Positions 42,161 through 51,045 of a stretch of 64,000 bases of DNA are shown here, piece after piece. Under the pieces are notes generated by a model. It saw only the letters and a list, made by a program, of their open reading frames with translations, made no database searches and was not told the origin of the DNA. This stretch comes from CAIJXV01 sp964497135 (GTDB lineage: Bacteria; Verrucomicrobiota; Kiritimatiellia; CAIKKV01; CAIJXV01), in the NCBI GenBank assembly GCA_964497135.1, contig CAZCDO010000001.1:1-64000 (forward strand). Reading direction: 5' to 3'. The first letter of the stretch is position 1, and each line of letters opens with the position of its first letter. A program made the position numbers and the translations under genes.

Positions 42161-44023
42161 ATGAAGAAACGTAAATTGTTTTTTGCGGGGGTCGGGCTCG
42201 TGCTCCTGGGAGGCGCTGCGCTGGCCGCGGACGGTATCGCCAATCCGATCTACCAGGCCCAGTCCGCACGGGCCGTGAAGAACAGGGCCGCCAACCAGCT
42301 TAAGGTGAGCGAGGCGCTGAAAGCGGCGTCGTTGCCGGGCGGACTGATCGCCTATTTTGTCGTCCCCGCCATGAGCGATGTGATGCGGCTGGCCGACACC
42401 TATCCCGACGACGGGCGCCTCAACGGCGAGTTGCGGATCGTGGCCGCTCAGGACGAATTCGAGCCGGCATCGTTCCAGCTCTACTCGTTCACCGGGCGGA
42501 AGGATGTGAAACTGGCGGTTTCGGCGTTGAAAGGACCGGGAGACGCATTCATCCCGGCCGGCGAACTTGACCTGAAAGTCGTCAAGGTTTGGTTCCAAAA
42601 CGGTAACGCCTGGATCAGCTACTTTGCCGATGTCGGGTTGAAACTGGTGCCCGAGTTGTTGCTCCACGATGAGAACATGGTGAAGGTCGACAGCCAGGAG
42701 GTGGCGAACTACGCCCGGCTCAAGGACCCGAGCGGCGAGCGGTGGGTCTGGATCTCGGCGCCCCGCAAATTGGAGACCTCGACCTTCAGTCCCACGCTGG
42801 AGCCGTTCGAGGACGCCCCGTCGTTGTTGCCGGTGGCGCTCCCGGCCGGGGAATTCAAACAGTTCTTTCTGACCGCCCACGTTCCGAAGAACCAGACCCC
42901 GGGCGTGTACCAAGGGGCCGTCACGGTGACCGACGGCAGCAAGTCCCTGATTGAAATTCCGGTTTCCGTGCGGGTCCTGCCGTTCGAATTGCCGAGGCCG
43001 CGCCCATATTTCGATTTGAAGCGGGACTTCCTCGTCTCGGTCATGGGGGGGACGACCTTGTCCGGGATGAAAAGGCTTTTCGGGGGCGACGAGAAACTCG
43101 CCACAGAGAAGTACCGTCAGTACCTGGTGAACCAGCGCAATCACGGCATTTTCAATCCCGTCGTGGACCAGGATGAGGAGAACTTCGCCTTGCTCAAAGA
43201 GTTGGGGTTGCCGACCAAGCCGGTCATGGAAGGTGGCGGCAGGCGGTTCATGCCCTGGCCAGGCTTGAATTTCGGGGGTCGTCTTTCGTTCGACCAGTAC
43301 ATGGCGTACAAGGAGGGGGCTCAGAAATGCGCTGAATACTACATGAAGCTGGTGGGCCACACGGATCTGCTGGCCAGCTACGGGGATGAGCAGGGGCCCG
43401 CTTTCGTGGCCACGCACCGGAACGCCTTCAAGTACTACGAGGACTATGGCATCAAGATCGGGTGCGCTGGGCACGCGGCGCTCATGAACAAGGGCGGGTA
43501 CACGTACGGCGTTCACCCGATGGGAGGCGAACCGGATTCTGTCGAGCGCATCCGGCCCTGGAACGAGATCGGAGATAAGTACGTGGGCTTCTACGCGTCG
43601 CAGCATACGGGGTCGGAAAATCCTCAGTTCGTGCGCCGTCAGCATGGCCTGCTCGGATACCTCAGCAACTTGAGCATGGTGTATAACTACGAGTTTGCCC
43701 TGGGGCCGTGGAACGATCTCACGTGGGATTTATACAAGCCCATGGTTCTGGCCTACCTCAACCGGGGTGGATTGGTCGATACCCTGCAATGGGAAGGATT
43801 CCGTGAAGGTATCGACGATATGCGCTATGCCACCCAGCTCAAACTGCTGGTGCAGAAGGCCGTGGAGTCGGGTAATACGGAACGTATGCTGGAGGGCAAG
43901 AAGGCGCTCCAGTACCTCGCGTTGCTGAAGGGCGCCGAGATGGATCTGAATGCGGTCCGAGCCGAAATGATCAATTACATCCTGAAACTGATGAGCCTGC
44001 AAGGGCCGGGGGAGAGCCGATAA
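42161..44023 (+). CDS. Secreted GH123-like/DUF4091 glycosidase
   Basis: This 620-residue protein has a Sec signal peptide (about 1-23, ending GGAALAA). An N-terminal beta-sandwich (about 80-270) includes LRIVAAQDEFEPASFQLYSF, and a barrel follows. The C-terminal signature WEGFREGIDDMRYATQL is characteristic of DUF4091 and GH123-like proteins. GH123 enzymes cleave beta-N-acetylgalactosaminides, but the catalytic Asp-Glu pair could not be placed here. A Sec-targeted enzyme would act in the periplasm or outside, upstream of the cytoplasmic GH20. The ATG at 42161 is 18 bases after the preceding stop. Its TAA overlaps the next ATG by one base. Confidence 0.72.
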   Translation: MKKRKLFFAGVGLVLLGGAALAADGIANPIYQAQSARAVKNRAANQLKVSEALKAASLPGGLIAYFVVPAMSDVMRLADTYPDDGRLNGELRIVAAQDEFEPASFQLYSFTGRKDVKLAVSALKGPGDAFIPAGELDLKVVKVWFQNGNAWISYFADVGLKLVPELLLHDENMVKVDSQEVANYARLKDPSGERWVWISAPRKLETSTFSPTLEPFEDAPSLLPVALPAGEFKQFFLTAHVPKNQTPGVYQGAVTVTDGSKSLIEIPVSVRVLPFELPRPRPYFDLKRDFLVSVMGGTTLSGMKRLFGGDEKLATEKYRQYLVNQRNHGIFNPVVDQDEENFALLKELGLPTKPVMEGGGRRFMPWPGLNFGGRLSFDQYMAYKEGAQKCAEYYMKLVGHTDLLASYGDEQGPAFVATHRNAFKYYEDYGIKIGCAGHAALMNKGGYTYGVHPMGGEPDSVERIRPWNEIGDKYVGFYASQHTGSENPQFVRRQHGLLGYLSNLSMVYNYEFALGPWNDLTWDLYKPMVLAYLNRGGLVDTLQWEGFREGIDDMRYATQLKLLVQKAVESGNTERMLEGKKALQYLALLKGAEMDLNAVRAEMINYILKLMSLQGPGESR

Positions 44024-46470
44024 TGAAAACAAAATATATTTTTGCTGTTATTTCCCTGGTGATCGCCTGTGGCGCGGGATGGGCCGCGGAACCGGTGGGG
44101 GGGCCGCCGGTCGTCAGCGAAACCACGCTGACCCTGTTAAAGGAAGCCCAGACCGTGGCCCGGCAGAATAAGCCCGATGAATCTATCGCGGCCTATGCCA
44201 AGGTGTTCGCGGCTGCCGATCTTACGACGGACCAGCGGATTGCCGCCCACCTCGATCTCGGCCGGGTCCTATCGGCCAAGGGACCTATTGACGCGGCGGC
44301 CGCCGAGTATGACCAGGCACTGGCGGTACCCGGGCTGGATGCGGTTCAGAAGATCAAGATCCTGAACACGTTGGCCCAGCTCTGGTTCAACAGTAATTTC
44401 AAGGGAGCCTGGGCTTCCTACACGACCGCCGGGATCGACAAGGCGGCGGACCTCTATCGGCAGATTGGGGCGATGCCGGAGGCCTCCCCGGCCGACAAGG
44501 TCGCCGCCTACAACTCGCTGGCGAACTGCCAGCTTGAACGCATGGAGATCGCCGCCGCCAATGCCACGCTCGACGAAGCGCTCAAGTTGCCCGGCCTGAA
44601 AGAGGCGGATCTCTTTGCGGCCCGGAAGAATAAGGCCGACGCGTTGTACCGCCAACTTGAGTTCGCGCGGGCCCTGCCGATTTACGAAGGACTCTGGAGC
44701 ACCAACCTGACGGGCGTCCTGCGCAGCAGTATCGAGAATCGAATTGTCGAGATTGTCAGTCGCGAAAAAGGCGGGGACGAGGCGTTTCGCTTGTTGAAAG
44801 AAAAGTTCCAGCGCGGCCCGCTGGGCCTCGCGGAATTCTGCAGCAATAGCGGAAAACAGGCGGAGGCCATCCGGCTTTACGATGGGGTGTTGGCGGATGG
44901 GCAGGCCGACTACCGCACGCGGATCGATACGCTCGAAAAACTGATGTTCATTTTTGGCGCCGATTCGAACTTCGACGCGTTTTTGGCGAACGCCGAACGC
45001 CGCATAGCCTCGCTGATCGCCGCCGAACCGAAAGCGTCGGAAATTTACGGCCGACTGGGTAGCCGGAGCTTTTCGAGGCTTCCGATCGCGGGCACTCCCC
45101 GCTTCAAGCGGTGGCTCGACGAGAAGTTGCTCGCCACGACCCCCCGTTCGCCCAAGGACCGGGCAGCGGCCGCCCGGGCGCAGTTCGAGGAACTCCTCAA
45201 ACAGCGCGACTTTGCCCCGGCAATGGACGTGGCCCGGACCCTGCTCGCGGACACGAACACGCCCCCCGCATTCCGCCTGACCTGCAACCTGAGCCTGGTC
45301 GTATTCGATACGAAGGGCAATGCCTCCGGGGTTATCAAAAAAGTCCAGTCCGCACTCGACCAGGACGCCACCCTCCGGACAAACCCGGTGGCGCGCGCCG
45401 AGGGGTTGCTGAATACGGCGCGCATCGCCATGGATATGCGGTATGAGAAGGTCGCGCGGGTCCTCTACGCGGAGCGGGACAAGATGCTGGTGCAGGCCGA
45501 ACGTCGTTCGCTCCCCTGCACCTTCCTCGAGAAGGCGCCGAAAGACATCACGGCATTCATGAATTCCGCCTACTTCAAAGACCCGAAAAACCGGGGCGTG
45601 CTGGATCGCAAGTATGGCGACAATGTCCAGTTCCTTCTGGACACGGATGCGGCGCTCACCGGACGGAAGGTCACGGAGAAAAAGGACGACTTTGTGCCCA
45701 CGGAATTTGTCGCGGTCTGCGACGCGGACGGCATCAAGCTCTTCTTTTTCGCGACAACGACCAAGGCGAAGGATGTCGCGGATGGCCTGGTTGCCATGGG
45801 CGGGTATGAAACGTACCTGGCGGCCGGTCCGGATGCTCCGTATCATTGTTTCCTGATCGACCTGCCGCCCGGCGAAATGTCCGACGATTTCGTCACGCAG
45901 TACAAAAACAAGACCTTCCGACGTGCCCGTCAGAAGGAGAACACGGCAACCATCGAGCACCAGGTACTCGAGAATGGAGTGGCCACGCTGTTGACCGTGT
46001 CGTGGGCGGCGTTCTTCAATGCCATTCCGCAGAATGGCGACGCCTGGGACTTTGAGCCGATACACTGGGAACAGGGCGGGTATTCGTGGGGCGGAAGTCA
46101 ATCGGTGCACAACCGGTCCAGTTTCGGGTCCCTGATATTCGCCAATATGACCCCGGCGAATGTCAACGCCATTAAGCGCCGGCTCATCCCCGTGGCGGTT
46201 GCCGCCTATCGGAAAGAGCTGAGCTCCGAAAACGGATATGTCGAGATCTGGCAGGATCCCGAACTGGGCGACCGGACGTTCTATTTTGAAAAGGTCAAGC
46301 CGCTAACGGACAAACTCAGCCAGTACCTGGGAAAAGTCAAACCCGGCATGACGGCCGAAGAGGTTGATTGGTTGTATGCCGAAGCGGTGCCGTCGTGGAT
46401 GAACATCAAATACATTGTGGCGGACCTGCGGCGCGATTACCTGGATGCGCGGCGCGTCGCCGGTCAATAA
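44023..46470 (+). CDS. Secreted TPR-containing protein
   Basis: This 815-residue protein has a Sec signal peptide (about 1-21). Residues about 30-460 are TPR-type helical repeats (DESIAAYAKVFA, AAAEYDQALAVPGL, ARALPIYEGLW). The C-terminal half (about 500-815) is mixed alpha/beta and unrecognised, with FVPTEFVAVCDADGIKLFFFAT. It is translationally coupled to the GH123-like gene (TAATG). TPR repeats imply protein or peptide binding, perhaps organising the secreted enzymes. The C-terminal domain has no function I can name. Confidence 0.75.
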   Translation: MKTKYIFAVISLVIACGAGWAAEPVGGPPVVSETTLTLLKEAQTVARQNKPDESIAAYAKVFAAADLTTDQRIAAHLDLGRVLSAKGPIDAAAAEYDQALAVPGLDAVQKIKILNTLAQLWFNSNFKGAWASYTTAGIDKAADLYRQIGAMPEASPADKVAAYNSLANCQLERMEIAAANATLDEALKLPGLKEADLFAARKNKADALYRQLEFARALPIYEGLWSTNLTGVLRSSIENRIVEIVSREKGGDEAFRLLKEKFQRGPLGLAEFCSNSGKQAEAIRLYDGVLADGQADYRTRIDTLEKLMFIFGADSNFDAFLANAERRIASLIAAEPKASEIYGRLGSRSFSRLPIAGTPRFKRWLDEKLLATTPRSPKDRAAAARAQFEELLKQRDFAPAMDVARTLLADTNTPPAFRLTCNLSLVVFDTKGNASGVIKKVQSALDQDATLRTNPVARAEGLLNTARIAMDMRYEKVARVLYAERDKMLVQAERRSLPCTFLEKAPKDITAFMNSAYFKDPKNRGVLDRKYGDNVQFLLDTDAALTGRKVTEKKDDFVPTEFVAVCDADGIKLFFFATTTKAKDVADGLVAMGGYETYLAAGPDAPYHCFLIDLPPGEMSDDFVTQYKNKTFRRARQKENTATIEHQVLENGVATLLTVSWAAFFNAIPQNGDAWDFEPIHWEQGGYSWGGSQSVHNRSSFGSLIFANMTPANVNAIKRRLIPVAVAAYRKELSSENGYVEIWQDPELGDRTFYFEKVKPLTDKLSQYLGKVKPGMTAEEVDWLYAEAVPSWMNIKYIVADLRRDYLDARRVAGQ

Positions 46471-46498
46471 GGCTGGGTCATCCACGGTTTGAACAAAT

Positions 46499-46521
46499 TC
46501 ACCGGCCGTGTTGGCCGGTGA
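46499..46521. other. Perfect 9-bp stem-loop between genes
   Basis: TCACCGGCC (46499-46507) pairs perfectly with GGCCGGTGA (46513-46521) around a 5-base loop. No U-run follows, and the next gene starts 22 bases later. It could be an RNA processing or stability hairpin that adjusts expression between the TPR and SGNH genes. Confidence 0.6.
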
Positions 46522-46543
46522 ACCCACCTGAAAGGGATTGGTT

Positions 46544-47788
46544 GTGAAAAATAATCGTATGGCAATCTGGGGTCTCACCGTGCTGGTCCCCCTTCTGTTG
46601 ACGGAGGCCGCGTTTGCCACCGCGCAGGAACCGGTGTCCCGGGGCTCCCTGATCAACCTCTGGAACGACAAGGCCTGGAAGCGTTTTCGCAATCCATCTG
46701 CCGAGCTCGGGCAGACAAATCGATATGTGGTCGCCTCGCTGAGCGGACGCCGGATGACGGTCCCGGGTAATCGCCCGAACGACACTCACAAGATCTACTT
46801 CATCAATGAATACACTTTCGAGCGGGATCTCGACGGCGCTGTTTTCCTGACTCACCTCTCCGCGTTCTACCGCGAGCCGCACATGGAAGTTGCCGTTCTC
46901 CTGAATGGCAAAGTGCTGGCCACCTTCACTCCCTTCGAACTGCCCCTGAATCTCAAGATTGCCGACACCATCCATGCGTCCGACCAGGTGACGGTCGCCG
47001 TTCGAAGCACCAGCGGGAAGGAGGTCTCAAACGTCCTCTCGTTTGCCTTGGAGTCGTTCAAAGACGGACACCCTGGCCCGGCGATTGAGACGCTGCATCC
47101 ACCCGCCGGAGTCGCCGCTCCGAAGAGGACCTACACGGGCACGATTGAACCCGCTTACCAAGCGCGCCACGACAGCCAGCAGGCTCAGATTACAAAGCAG
47201 AAGCCGCGAGTGATCTTCGCCGGCGACTCCATTACCGACGGTTTTAGTGGCCCGGGTCGGGAGTCGTGGGCTACGCTGCAGAACTTCCATCCGGCCAACA
47301 TGGGCATTGGCGGCGACTGGACCCATAACCTGCTGTGGCGCCTGGAAAACAGCGTGATCGATCAGATCGCGCCGGAACTCATCATCGTGATGATCGGCAC
47401 TAACGACGGCGCCTATTCCGAGGATGAAGTTGTCCGGGGCATCAAGGCCATCCTCGACTGCATCCGGAAAAAGAGCCAGACCACCCGGATCCTGCTGCAC
47501 GGCATTTTGCCCCGCGATGGCGATTTTCCCGTTGGCAACCGCTATGAAAAGATCAACCGTCGGGTGGCCGAATGGGCCGATGGCCGGACGGTGATCTACC
47601 TGGATCTCACGCCCCTCTTTCTAACCCCCGACCGCAAGGTCCGAAAGGACTTGCTCCCTGACGGCTTGCACCCCAATGCGAAGGGATATGAGGTGTGGGT
47701 CGAGGCCCTCCTGCCAAAGCTTAACGAACTACTGCCTGCGGCCAGCGCCCCGACGGGGACCGCCACGAACGCGGCTTCCCTTCAATAG
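46544..47788 (+). CDS. Secreted SGNH/GDSL hydrolase
   Basis: This 414-residue protein has an N-terminal signal segment (about 1-26). Residues about 40-170 form a beta-rich domain. The SGNH hydrolase spans about 220-405. All blocks are present: VIFAGDSITDGF (Ser229), NMGIGGDWT (Gly block), MIGTNDG (Asn287) and PDGLHPNAKGY (Asp373, His376). It likely removes acetyl or other ester groups from glycans. GTG 46544 is chosen because AAAGGG lies about 8 bases upstream and the signal peptide follows; a TTG at 46538 is also in frame. It is the last gene of the 34653 operon, converging on the AraC-type gene. Confidence 0.88.
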   Translation: MKNNRMAIWGLTVLVPLLLTEAAFATAQEPVSRGSLINLWNDKAWKRFRNPSAELGQTNRYVVASLSGRRMTVPGNRPNDTHKIYFINEYTFERDLDGAVFLTHLSAFYREPHMEVAVLLNGKVLATFTPFELPLNLKIADTIHASDQVTVAVRSTSGKEVSNVLSFALESFKDGHPGPAIETLHPPAGVAAPKRTYTGTIEPAYQARHDSQQAQITKQKPRVIFAGDSITDGFSGPGRESWATLQNFHPANMGIGGDWTHNLLWRLENSVIDQIAPELIIVMIGTNDGAYSEDEVVRGIKAILDCIRKKSQTTRILLHGILPRDGDFPVGNRYEKINRRVAEWADGRTVIYLDLTPLFLTPDRKVRKDLLPDGLHPNAKGYEVWVEALLPKLNELLPAASAPTGTATNAASLQ

Positions 47789-47820
47789 GAGCACGAGGGC
47801 AGAGCCTCTCCAAACGCGCG

Positions 47821-48747
47821 TTATCGCTTTGGGGGCTTGGGTTTTCCAAGCGGCGAGGGGGGGGCTGGTTTTTTGGGCGTTTCCGAGGGGCCGAATGTCA
47901 GCGGCATGATCCCGTTTCGCCGGAACTGGGTCGGCGTACAGTGAAGGACGCGCTGGAACGTACGCATGAAGCTGGCGGACGTTTCGTAGCCTAGTCGGCT
48001 GGCGATTTCCTTGACAAACAGGGATTCGGTTTTCAGTAAACTGCAGGCGGCCAGCATCCGGGTGTTCTGGATGTGATCGTGGGGTGAAACCCCGGTCTGC
48101 TGTTTCACAATCCGCGAAAGATGCTCAGCGGAAACGGAGAGGCGGGCGGCGATTTCGCCGACCGAAATGCGTTTCCCGGTCGCCAGTTTGATGATGTCAT
48201 GGAAACGCCGGATCAGGGTATGATCGGCCTGTTTTTCCGGGATGGGGGTCTTGCTGTCGACCAAGGCATCCAGCAGGTCCGTGGTCAGGCGGGTGCTCTC
48301 GCGCAAGGAGAGGATGCAGCCGACTTCATGATAGACGTGAAAGGATAGCAGTTTCTGGATGATGACGTGGTCGAGGGGCAGGTCGTAGATGGCGCCGAAG
48401 CGGCGGATGAGGTCGCGTGCCATCGCATGGGCGGCGGATCCGAGGATATCGATGAAGATAAAGTGCCAGGGATCGCGGGTCTGATGGGGGTAGTAGTAGG
48501 TGATCGTGGGATCATGGGCTTCGCATAAAAAACCCCGGCCGGCCCGCAATTGATGCAGGCCCCGATCGTCCTTGAATAGGCCGCTGCCGGCCAGCGTGTA
48601 TTGAAAAATCACGCGCGGGCGATCGCGCCGCCACCGTCCCTCGACGCGATAGGCCCGGGTATTTCTCGTTTCCTTGCCGATACAGTCGGGGCGGGGAAAG
48701 TGAGGTAATCCATCGAAGGTGTGGATATAGAGAAAGAAATCGCGCAT
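47821..48747 (-). CDS. AraC-family transcriptional regulator
   Basis: This 308-residue protein has an N-terminal cupin-like sensing domain (about residues 15-130, with FQYTLAGSGLF and RAGRGFLCEA). The C-terminal DNA-binding domain has two helix-turn-helix motifs at about 195-217 (SVGEIAARLSVSAEHLSRIV) and 245-267 (VKEIASRLGYETSASFMRTF). A Pro- and Lys-rich tail (about 285-308) is unusual. ATG 48747 is preferred over GTG 48762 because GGAA precedes it. It is divergent from 48871. It is the only AraC-type regulator seen in the window, so it is the best candidate to bind the four direct-repeat operators (inference). Confidence 0.9.
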   Translation of the reverse strand: MRDFFLYIHTFDGLPHFPRPDCIGKETRNTRAYRVEGRWRRDRPRVIFQYTLAGSGLFKDDRGLHQLRAGRGFLCEAHDPTITYYYPHQTRDPWHFIFIDILGSAAHAMARDLIRRFGAIYDLPLDHVIIQKLLSFHVYHEVGCILSLRESTRLTTDLLDALVDSKTPIPEKQADHTLIRRFHDIIKLATGKRISVGEIAARLSVSAEHLSRIVKQQTGVSPHDHIQNTRMLAACSLLKTESLFVKEIASRLGYETSASFMRTFQRVLHCTPTQFRRNGIMPLTFGPSETPKKPAPPSPLGKPKPPKR

Positions 48748-48870
48748 ATCAGATTCCGTCACTTAATGTCACGTAGTGCCATTCCTTGAAGGTTGCGTTT
48801 TCGACGGGTAAAAACTACTCTATTTGCTTACGGATCGCAACTGTGTAAACAACGGGACGGAGAACCCCTC
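48748..48870. promoter_or_regulatory. Divergent intergenic region with weak promoter candidate
   Basis: On the plus strand TTGCGT (48793-48798) and TACTCT (48816-48821) are spaced 17 bp and could promote the gene at 48871. Neither strand carries the two-half-site operator found elsewhere in the window. No clear promoter was found for the AraC gene itself. Confidence 0.35.
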
Positions 48871-50925
48871 ATGTCGAAACACGATAAAATGTCACTTCCC
48901 GCGTGTGGCCTGTTTCTGGGCTCCGGTATTTACGACCATTCCGGCAAACTGGTCTGCTCCGGGAAAGCCTTTACGTACTGGGCACCGGACTTTCCCTCGG
49001 CCCGGGAAACCGTTGATCTGATCGTCCAGGACAACCAGGGCAATACGGCCCAATTCTGGCAGAGTGGCGAGGCTTTGCTGGCGCTGGCCAAAGCCGCAAC
49101 CGCCCAGGGACTGTACGTGACCTTCCTGTATTCCAGTGCGCCGGCTGAGATTTCCGCCCAGTTCAAGTCGTTGGGAAAGCAGTATCTCGGCTATGATTTT
49201 GGCGAGCGGTATACGTTCGGCATTTACGATCAGGATCTGCCACCGGGCAAAACACTGGCTGAGGTCACGCTCGAGGATCTGGCCCACGGACTGATGGGCA
49301 AAGTCGCGGCGCATGTCAAGGAACGGCACGAGACCGGATGGGGCCCGGTCATGGCGACCAGCAGTAATTTCTATATCGACTATGAGATCGCCGCCGGTGC
49401 TGACATTCCCGTGCCCGAAGATTTTGCCTTCCGCCATCTATCGATGGCATCGGCTATTTCGCGCGGCCTTTACCGGCAGTACGACCTGCCGCTGTGGGGG
49501 TCTCATCTGGCCCATGAATGGTATTCCTGGCTGCCTCAGGCCAATCCGCTGAAGTTCCCCTTGTTCCGGGCCAGCCTGTACCTGAAGTACCTGACCGGCG
49601 CAAAATTGATCATCAACGAAAGCGGGAATTGGGCGCTCCAGTCCTCGCTCTGCCCGGACTCGCCCATGCACACCCTGCCCCGCGTGGAGGGGCCGACGCC
49701 GGGATTGCGCCACACGGGCAAGGAGTTTGTCGACCGCCATATCGACGAGGCGCGCAAGCTGTTCTGTAACATCGACTACCGCTCTCCCACCGCGTCAAAA
49801 TACCGCCAGGAGATTTCCGACTTCTACGATTTCGTCAAGGCCCATCCCGCCCCGGTCGGTCAGCCGGAATCGACCCTGGCCATCGCCAAGGGCAACTACG
49901 ATATTTGTTGCGGGGAATTCTCTCCCAACTCGGCGATTGCCGGTGCCTTCCAGGTGGCCCAGACCAATCCGGATTGGTACGAGGGCGCTCCCGAGCGCGG
50001 GTGGGACATTGTCAAGTCCGTCTTCTATCCCCGGCCGCCGGTGCTGGCGCCGCACAAGAACTTCCACCTGTCGGGATCGCCCTACGGCATGGTGGACATC
50101 GTCAGTTTTGCGGCCGATCAGATCTCCGCGGCATTTCTGAAAGCGAACTACAAGGCGCTGATCCTGTCCGGTTGGAACACCTGTTCGGCGAAACAATATG
50201 CCGTTTTGGTCGACTATGTGAAGGCCGGCGGCACGTTGTGCCTGGCGATCCCGCACCTGTCCATGAACAAATCGCGCAATTACCACCACTACGGTGTGGA
50301 CGATTTGGTCAACCGCGGCGATTTCTCCGAGTTATGCGGGGTGAAGGTGCTGGGGCAGGGGGATCGGTTCTATTGGGCAACGGGACCGGAGCGTACGCCC
50401 AACGCACTGGGACTGGCCGTGCCCCGCCGGTATGGCATCATGGCGGCGGCGCTCGGCAACCTTGAGATCGTTGATCCCAGTGCCGTTGAAGTGCTGGCCG
50501 CCGATGATGAGCAGTTCCGCCCTTTCATTCTGCGATGCAAATCCGGTCAGGGAACGGTGTTTTTCATCAACTCCTGGGCGTATCCCGGCGCGCTCAACAC
50601 CGACGACGGTCCCGGTTGCACGGTGGACTCCAAGGGGTTGATGGGATTGCTGTACGGATATATCGGACAAATTTCGCGCGGGCATGTCTGGATCACGGGC
50701 CCGGATGCCGTTCATCCCGATGGGGACTGCGAATACATTGCCTACTCCTATTTCCCCGATGCCGGGAAAATCTGCCTGCAGAATGTCGACTTCAAGAATC
50801 CGCGCCGCTGTATCCTGCACCAGTTTGGGGATGTGGACCCGATCGAATTGGCACCGGCGGAGTTCAGAATCCTGAACTCGGTGGTTTTGAAGCCCGGCGA
50901 AAAGTGCAATCCCGAACCGGGATGA
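48871..50925 (+). CDS. Glycosidase-like protein with GATase-like domain
   Basis: This 684-residue cytoplasmic protein looks like a TIM-barrel glycosidase (about residues 10-350) followed by a flavodoxin/GATase1-like domain. That second domain is at about 375-600 (KALILSGWNTCSAKQYAVLVDYVKAGGTLCLAIP), the trimerisation-type module of beta-galactosidase-like enzymes. A small beta domain follows. A possible catalytic Glu lies in LIINESGNW (near residue 250). I cannot name the GH family. ATG 48871 has GGAGAA upstream; the frame is open from 48793 without a ribosome site. It is divergent from the AraC-type regulator, which may control it. The next promoter copy begins 25 bases after its stop. Confidence 0.6.
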   Translation: MSKHDKMSLPACGLFLGSGIYDHSGKLVCSGKAFTYWAPDFPSARETVDLIVQDNQGNTAQFWQSGEALLALAKAATAQGLYVTFLYSSAPAEISAQFKSLGKQYLGYDFGERYTFGIYDQDLPPGKTLAEVTLEDLAHGLMGKVAAHVKERHETGWGPVMATSSNFYIDYEIAAGADIPVPEDFAFRHLSMASAISRGLYRQYDLPLWGSHLAHEWYSWLPQANPLKFPLFRASLYLKYLTGAKLIINESGNWALQSSLCPDSPMHTLPRVEGPTPGLRHTGKEFVDRHIDEARKLFCNIDYRSPTASKYRQEISDFYDFVKAHPAPVGQPESTLAIAKGNYDICCGEFSPNSAIAGAFQVAQTNPDWYEGAPERGWDIVKSVFYPRPPVLAPHKNFHLSGSPYGMVDIVSFAADQISAAFLKANYKALILSGWNTCSAKQYAVLVDYVKAGGTLCLAIPHLSMNKSRNYHHYGVDDLVNRGDFSELCGVKVLGQGDRFYWATGPERTPNALGLAVPRRYGIMAAALGNLEIVDPSAVEVLAADDEQFRPFILRCKSGQGTVFFINSWAYPGALNTDDGPGCTVDSKGLMGLLYGYIGQISRGHVWITGPDAVHPDGDCEYIAYSYFPDAGKICLQNVDFKNPRRCILHQFGDVDPIELAPAEFRILNSVVLKPGEKCNPEPG

Positions 50926-50949
50926 TGAGCCGATCATGCGGTATGCCTG

Positions 50950-51017
50950 CCATGTCAAAAAATGCACTGAAATATCAAAAAAGGGACATAGCGAGAGGTT
51001 TGTAATGAGTGTATCAT
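50950..51017 (+). promoter_or_regulatory. Putative AraC-type operator and promoter, copy 2
   Basis: The block 50950-50989 matches the copy at 10586 in 36 of 40 ungapped positions. Its half-sites are TGTCAAAAAATGCA (50953-50966) and TATCAAAAAAGGGA (50973-50986), 20 bp apart. A -10-like TATCAT is at 51012-51017, the same spacing as copy 1. It precedes the gene remnant at 51046 and could still serve the genes at 51337-56173. Confidence 0.7.
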
Positions 51018-51045
51018 AGACACCGGTACGTGGTTGTTCAATTAG

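Noticed and set aside
41843..46110. Minus-strand open frames of 600 and 613 codons
   Set aside because: They are antisense shadows of well-supported GH123-like and TPR genes.
48748..48870. Fifth copy of the regulon operator before 48871
   Set aside because: TGTCACGTAGTGCC matches one half-site partly, but nothing resembling the second half-site occurs 20 bp away on either strand.
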